Shown here: positions 59,095-64,000 of the stretch, piece after piece
Layout of the letters: the number at the start of each line of letters is the position of its first letter
Numbering within the stretch: the first letter of the stretch is position 1
Assembly: GCF_021917145.1 (NCBI RefSeq)
Contig: NC_061068.1
Span: forward strand, 6,341,344 to 6,405,343
Reading direction: 5' to 3'
From: Hypomesus transpacificus
Taxonomy: Eukaryota > Chordata > Actinopteri > Osmeriformes > Osmeridae
Length of the DNA stretch: 64,000 bases
Translations under genes and position numbers: made by a program
The notes under the pieces: generated by a model
The model's database searches: none
What the model was told of the DNA's origin: nothing
The model's input: the letters and a program-made list of their open reading frames with translations, nothing else

Positions 59095-59739
59095 TTCTTA
59101 GTGCTATTGCTTTTGGCAGAAGTGGCACATTCAGTGTCCAAGATATGAAGCTGTGCTTAAACTGAATGATTTAAGCAGAGCATCTCTTCACATATGCAGA
59201 TTTAAAAAACACATGATTGGAAACATGTTCCAGTTAATCTGACAAACTTGAAGCAAAGTTAGTGACATCCACAAATATGAAACAAAAAAGCATTGGCAAT
59301 GGTTCGCTTTTTGGATGACTACCACTGTTGTCAACAAACTTTTCTTGCGAGTGAGTTGAACAAGTTTGGCTATGTAAAGAAGAACCAAGTGTATGTTCCA
59401 TTCATCAAATGCTCACTTTAGAAAGATTGGATATTACTGTATTTTGTTTAGTAGACGTAGATTTATTCAGCTATAAATAGTATAATGTGAGTAAAACTGA
59501 GCTGAATACATTTATAACTGTGATCAAATACTTACAGTATAGATGGGTGTTCTTTGGCTGAGAATAAGATACTAAGTTTGCTTTTGGCAGCAAAGACAAA
59601 AAACTTTTAGGGGGTGTAGTTTTCCCCTAATATCTCATGCTCGTCAATTACATCCAATAGTACATTCCACTTTTGTCATTATGCTACATAGCAAAATATT
59701 CATCTTGTAAATGACTCCCAGTCATCTGTCCCTTGCAGA
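59095..59739 (+). repeat. Direct duplication, copy A (645 bp)
   Basis: Matches 60701-61345 at a constant offset of 1606 bp, with only about four to six substitutions by eye and no gaps. A 15-bp direct repeat, ACACTTTTATGAGTA, borders this copy at 59073-59087 and 59745-59759. The shared reading frames are noncoding artefacts. Confidence 0.93.
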
Positions 59740-60256
59740 CACTCACACTTTTATGAGTATGCAGGAAACAACACGTTTATTATTTTGTTCCACTAATTAG
59801 CTGAACTGGGATGCTTACGGTTGTGATCTTACAAAGTTAACAAGAAACATACCTACAAATACTGTCCTGTCCAGTTTGTATACTGTCTACAGGATAGTGA
59901 TATAAAAAAGGAATCTTGCAATCTCTATCAAGATCATGGGCATAATGGAAGGTATTATACTACATGGACATAATACAATATTTTTACCACAGCTCTGTTC
60001 TGTATCATGTGAATCATTAATTGTGGTCAAATGGTCAAGAAAGGATTTGGAAAATGTACAGTACTGGTAGGTTGATGCTATGCTTCCAATAATGTTATGT
60101 ATATGAACAATTTGAGCCTTAGTCTACTAATAAATCCTAAATTGCCGATTGTCCTCTTGTTCAACAAGGAATGTATCTCAACCTGTGACTGGTAGATCAC
60201 TACTGTAGTTTTGTCAAGCTGATGTTATGTTTCGTGATTCAAAGGATTTCAATTTA

Positions 60257-60383
60257 ATCATTTAGGAGACGCTCTTATCCAGAGCGACTTACAGTAAGTA
60301 CAGGGACATTCCCCCCGAGGCAAGTAGAGTGAAGTGCCTTATCCAAAGACACAACGTGATTTGACACAGCCAGGAATCGAACC
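60257..60383 (-). mobile_element. tRNA-derived SINE, head-truncated
   Basis: Same body as 165-338 (CTTATCCAGAGCGACTTACA, GGGACATTCCCCCCGAGGCA on the plus strand) with an intact GGTTCGATTCC B box on the minus strand. The A-box half is missing. It lies between the two duplication copies. Confidence 0.75.
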
Positions 60384-60700
60384 TTGATATATCCGTGACA
60401 AATGAATGTTGCAACGTTCTTTAAAAAAATGATGATTACCGGTATGTACTGCATGGGCATCAACTACCACCACCAATGGGCTCATTAGTATTTTATTCAT
60501 TAGACTGCATGCTACGTCTAGATAAATGTCCCCTGATTGGAAGCAATCATTATACAGTGGGTTAGTGCAGACACTTTGGTCTCGGATCTATGTCAGTGCC
60601 TCTGAGAGGATCTGCAGGAAGCACACTGTTGCTCCTGGAGCTAAACTACATTATTTAATGCGTACAGGTACATGCATGATAGATATCATCCGCCCTTTGT

Positions 60701-61345
60701 TTCTTAGTGCTATTGCTTTTGGCAGAAGTGGCACATTCAGTGTCCAAGATATGAAGCTGTGCTTAAACTGAATGATTTAAGCAGAGCATCTCTTCACATA
60801 TGCAGATTTAAAAAACACATGATTGGAAACATGTTCCAGTTAATCTGACAAACTTGAAGCAAAGTTAGTGACATCCACAAATATGAAACAAAAAAGCATT
60901 GGCAATGGTTCGCTTTTTGGATGACTACCACTGTTGTCAACAAACTTTTCTTGCGAGTGAGTTGAACAAGTTTGGCTATGTAAAGAAGAACCAAGTGTAT
61001 GTTCCATTCATCAAATGCTCACTTTAGAAAGATTGGATATTACTGTATTTTGTTTTGTAGACGTAGATTTATTCAGCTATAAATAGTATAATGTGAGTAA
61101 AACTGAGCTGAATACATTTATAACTGTGATCAAATACTTACAGTATAGATGGGTGTTCTTTGGCTAAGAATAAGATACTAAGTTTGCTTTTGGCAGCAAA
61201 GACAAAAAACTTTTATGGGGTGTAGTTTTCCCCTAATATCTCATGCTCGTCAATTACATCCAATATTACATTCCACTTTTGTCATTATGCTACATAGCAA
61301 AATATTCATCTTGTAAATGACTCCCAGTCATCTGTCCCTTGCAGA
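60701..61345 (+). repeat. Direct duplication, copy B (645 bp)
   Basis: Second copy of 59095-59739 in the same orientation. It lacks the 15-bp flanking repeat seen around copy A, so it is more likely the source. Confidence 0.93.
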
Positions 61346-64000
61346 GGGACAGAGTTATATATTATTGTATAATGGATGGCCTATTATCAGATATGCATTC
61401 AATTTACTTCTTTTTTGCTTTAATCCATCTATAGAGCAGCAACTGCAAGCCAGATCTAGTTCACATTATTCTCTGAGGGACATTTGTACCTTGAAGATCA
61501 TTTTTTATTCTCAGACACATCATGGAGTAGAATGTACAATTACAGATGTTACAACTGTAATACTTACAATAAACTAAAAACAGGATTGATGTAAAGTTAC
61601 TTCAGTTAACCTAGGCCAGACAAGCTTAGTCAAGGTGAGTCAAGGACTTCCAATGAAATTGTTCACAGAATCAGAGTTTTGGAACTGCAAACTACAAACT
61701 ATATAACATTTGTCAACCAAGATGTAATGTTATGTCAAAGGAGATGTAGTCTAGTCTTAGCATGCTCTCATTTTTGGCAATGTGGATGTCTTTACACAGA
61801 ATCTACTGAATGTGTCAAACTCAATGGCAGATCCCCATCTCAGTTGGAACAGAATATTTATTGTCAATTTATTTATTTGTATTTTACTAAATGTATGGTT
61901 CATACCATCATAAATATGTATTATTTATGCATTTTTATAAATGTTTGAATGTTTTTCATTGTGGAAGGAAATACGCTTTTTTTATCAGTCTGTTGGGGCC
62001 AATACTCCATATTCCAGTATAGAAGAGCACACAATAGTTTTCCTTATTTTGGAGGGAGTTTTATCACAAGCCTAAAATCCAAAGATAAACGCAGAAAGAA
62101 AGAAAACTCTTCAATTTTTCAGCCAAAAGATGCAATTTGCACATTTTTCTCCATAGAGCAGCCTGTGGCTTTGGTGTTGGCAGGATATCTTTAGCTGTTT
62201 ATTATGGGTCGGTGTAACAACTTTGGCCACACAGTGCAGTCATGGGGTCAAACACTGACCCTTCAAAATAACCCATCAGTGACTGGAGCATTCTAATCAC
62301 ATAGACATCCAGTATTTAACAATATTCTCTGTCAAGTAATAAATGAACAGCAAATGTATTTTGTCTGGTAAGTGGAAATACTGTTGTTGGTCAAAAGTAC
62401 TTTGAGTCTGTCTAACAGATAACAATTATGTTCTTTGGACTGATCAACATCCAAGCATCCGTACAAGGCAAACAGACATGTGATTTTTCTTGTATTAAAA
62501 ACATATTGAAATATACTGTGGCTTTGCTTTAGCTATTATTATATATTATTCTTACATTTTATTGGTATGATGAATGCATGGATGGGCATGGGTTTCATTT
62601 TAACAAACTTTTCAGCACCCTAGATACAAACAGTACCCCATGCTCTGCTGCTAATTATTGGGGGGACATTTCATTGGCTGTTTGACATTGAAAGGGACAT
62701 GTCCCTACAGTCTACCCCCAAACCTATGCCTATGGGTATCCACCATGCAGTACATACAGTTCCACTGGTTGCATCCTTGTCATTATCCGGATGTAATGAT
62801 ATCCCTCAGGGAACATGGTCTGTTGGGATCATCCGTTCTCACACAGCTTCTCCAGACTTGTGGTCATGACTCAGCCATGTTAATAGGCAGTCTCTGACAG
62901 AGCCTAGGAATCACTTTAGTAAGCAAAGGTGGGAGAAAGGACATTCACCAAAGGCTTTGACATCTCAGTGCCCTTTCTAGCACTTATAGTCCCTTGTAGT
63001 TACTAAACTACTCAAAATTGTACAGAGTTGACATGCAGACTCCCCAAGACCCTACCCAGTTCCCTGGTTGCCTGGATCATACAGTATCAGTACTACCAGA
63101 GGTCATAGTGATTTTAAATCTTTGTAAATACAGATTAACAGGATCTCTTTTAGTTGGTGCAGACCTATGTGTTGTCCTTGTTGACCCACAGTAATCTATC
63201 TCTTAAAATGTATGTGTTTGTGGGTTTGCAATCAGCTTGATCATCTGAGAGGATGGGGATCTGGGGAAGGGGTTTGGAGCCCAGGTTTACCTTTGAAGAC
63301 ACTTAAAGGGGCACAAGTTGTTCGTACTCTTTGTACTAAACTAGGTGTTTTGTTCTCTCTGTACAAGTATTGCAATAAATGTGAAAATATAGAATCTAGG
63401 CTTATAGCTTGGTTGATATGGAGATCTTGTTGCCTCTCATTCAAAATGGTTTAAATCGGTTCTACAAGAATTCAATGAAAATTATAGATTTGTTATCTCA
63501 ATAACCACAAGCATCAGACCATTCCTTACAACCATTCTGAATCAGTATGATATTTGGAATGAAAACTATTTAGTAGGGAAAAAGATTAGGAAAATATCTA
63601 CTTCTGTTGAATTATATTAAACCTGTGCTCCTTTTAGATTATTTGTCCGGCCATATAACAAAATATATGTTTTGCATTGATCTCTAAATATGAGTCAAAT
63701 TGTTTTGTTTATTGATGACATTCAAGATTTTCACTCATACTGATAGTGTGAAAACTTTCACAATGGTTTACAACAGCATGTAACAAACTGTGCCAAAAAC
63801 TACATTCTCAATGCATTGTTCATTTACTTGAAGTATAGTCAAACAAAACAGTTTGGATTGGCATTTCACACTCAACTCAACCAGACAAACTCAGTACTTA
63901 AACAAAAATGTTATTTTTTCATTGGTTCCTGAAACACAAATCAAAGATATATCAAATACTTAAAATAATAATAAATACTTTGTGATAGGATAGTTACAAC

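Larger units (their letters stand above)
58666..64000. other. Region downstream of edn3
   Basis: No gene can be supported to the window end; open frames are short and not recognisable. In human the next gene after EDN3 is PHACTR3, but I see none of it here. The region holds a 645-bp direct duplication and a SINE. Confidence 0.6.

Noticed and set aside
59188-60994. Identical 66-aa minus-strand frame in two places
   Set aside because: It only reflects the 645-bp DNA duplication; there are no coding signatures or splice signals.
63190-63660. Possible phactr3 5' exon or LINE frame
   Set aside because: The frames have no recognisable residues and no supporting splice pattern.

Overview
The window is nuclear DNA of a ray-finned (teleost) fish. 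The evidence is spliced, GT-AG-bounded exons in long AT-rich introns, protein identities to vertebrate gene families, teleost-style tRNA-derived SINEs, hAT-like MITEs with 8-bp target duplications, and short LINE 3' tails. There is no prokaryotic or phage content. Gene names come from recalled family sequences, not from a database search.

Layout, left to right. (1) 12-7492, minus: the first nine coding exons of phf2, a PHD + JmjC chromatin protein of the KDM7 family; the rest lies beyond base 1. (2) 9715-19257, minus: complete fam120a in 17 coding exons, about 1055 aa. (3) 20857-29228, minus: complete cass4, a Cas-family SH3 adaptor, in 7 coding exons, about 812 aa. (4) 30791-32694, minus: complete cstf1, the CstF-50 WD40 subunit of the mRNA 3'-end cleavage machinery, in 5 coding exons and 431 aa. 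(5) 36875-44951, plus: znf831, a two-finger C2H2 protein dominated by a 4.2-kb exon, about 1764 aa as modelled. (6) 53058-58136, plus: edn3, preproendothelin-3, in 4 exons and 160 aa. The last 6 kb is intergenic.

The exon models of phf2, fam120a, cass4, cstf1 and edn3 were built by hand; in each the splice phases agree across every junction, which is strong internal support. The znf831 exon 2/3 junction is less certain. The genes do not form a pathway. They join two blocks that are separate in human: PHF2-FAM120A (9q22) and CASS4-CSTF1 ... ZNF831-EDN3 (20q13).

Most interesting points: the phf2 JmjC metal site reads H249/E251/N321 instead of H/D/Y; a 645-bp near-identical direct duplication lies downstream of edn3 and one copy is bordered by 15-bp repeats; two MITEs have intact 8-bp target duplications, and part of one is embedded in a neighbouring minisatellite; LINE tails form a head-to-head inverted repeat; and a 30-bp perfect palindrome sits beside a phf2 splice donor. 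I found no evidence of a wholly new multi-gene system.
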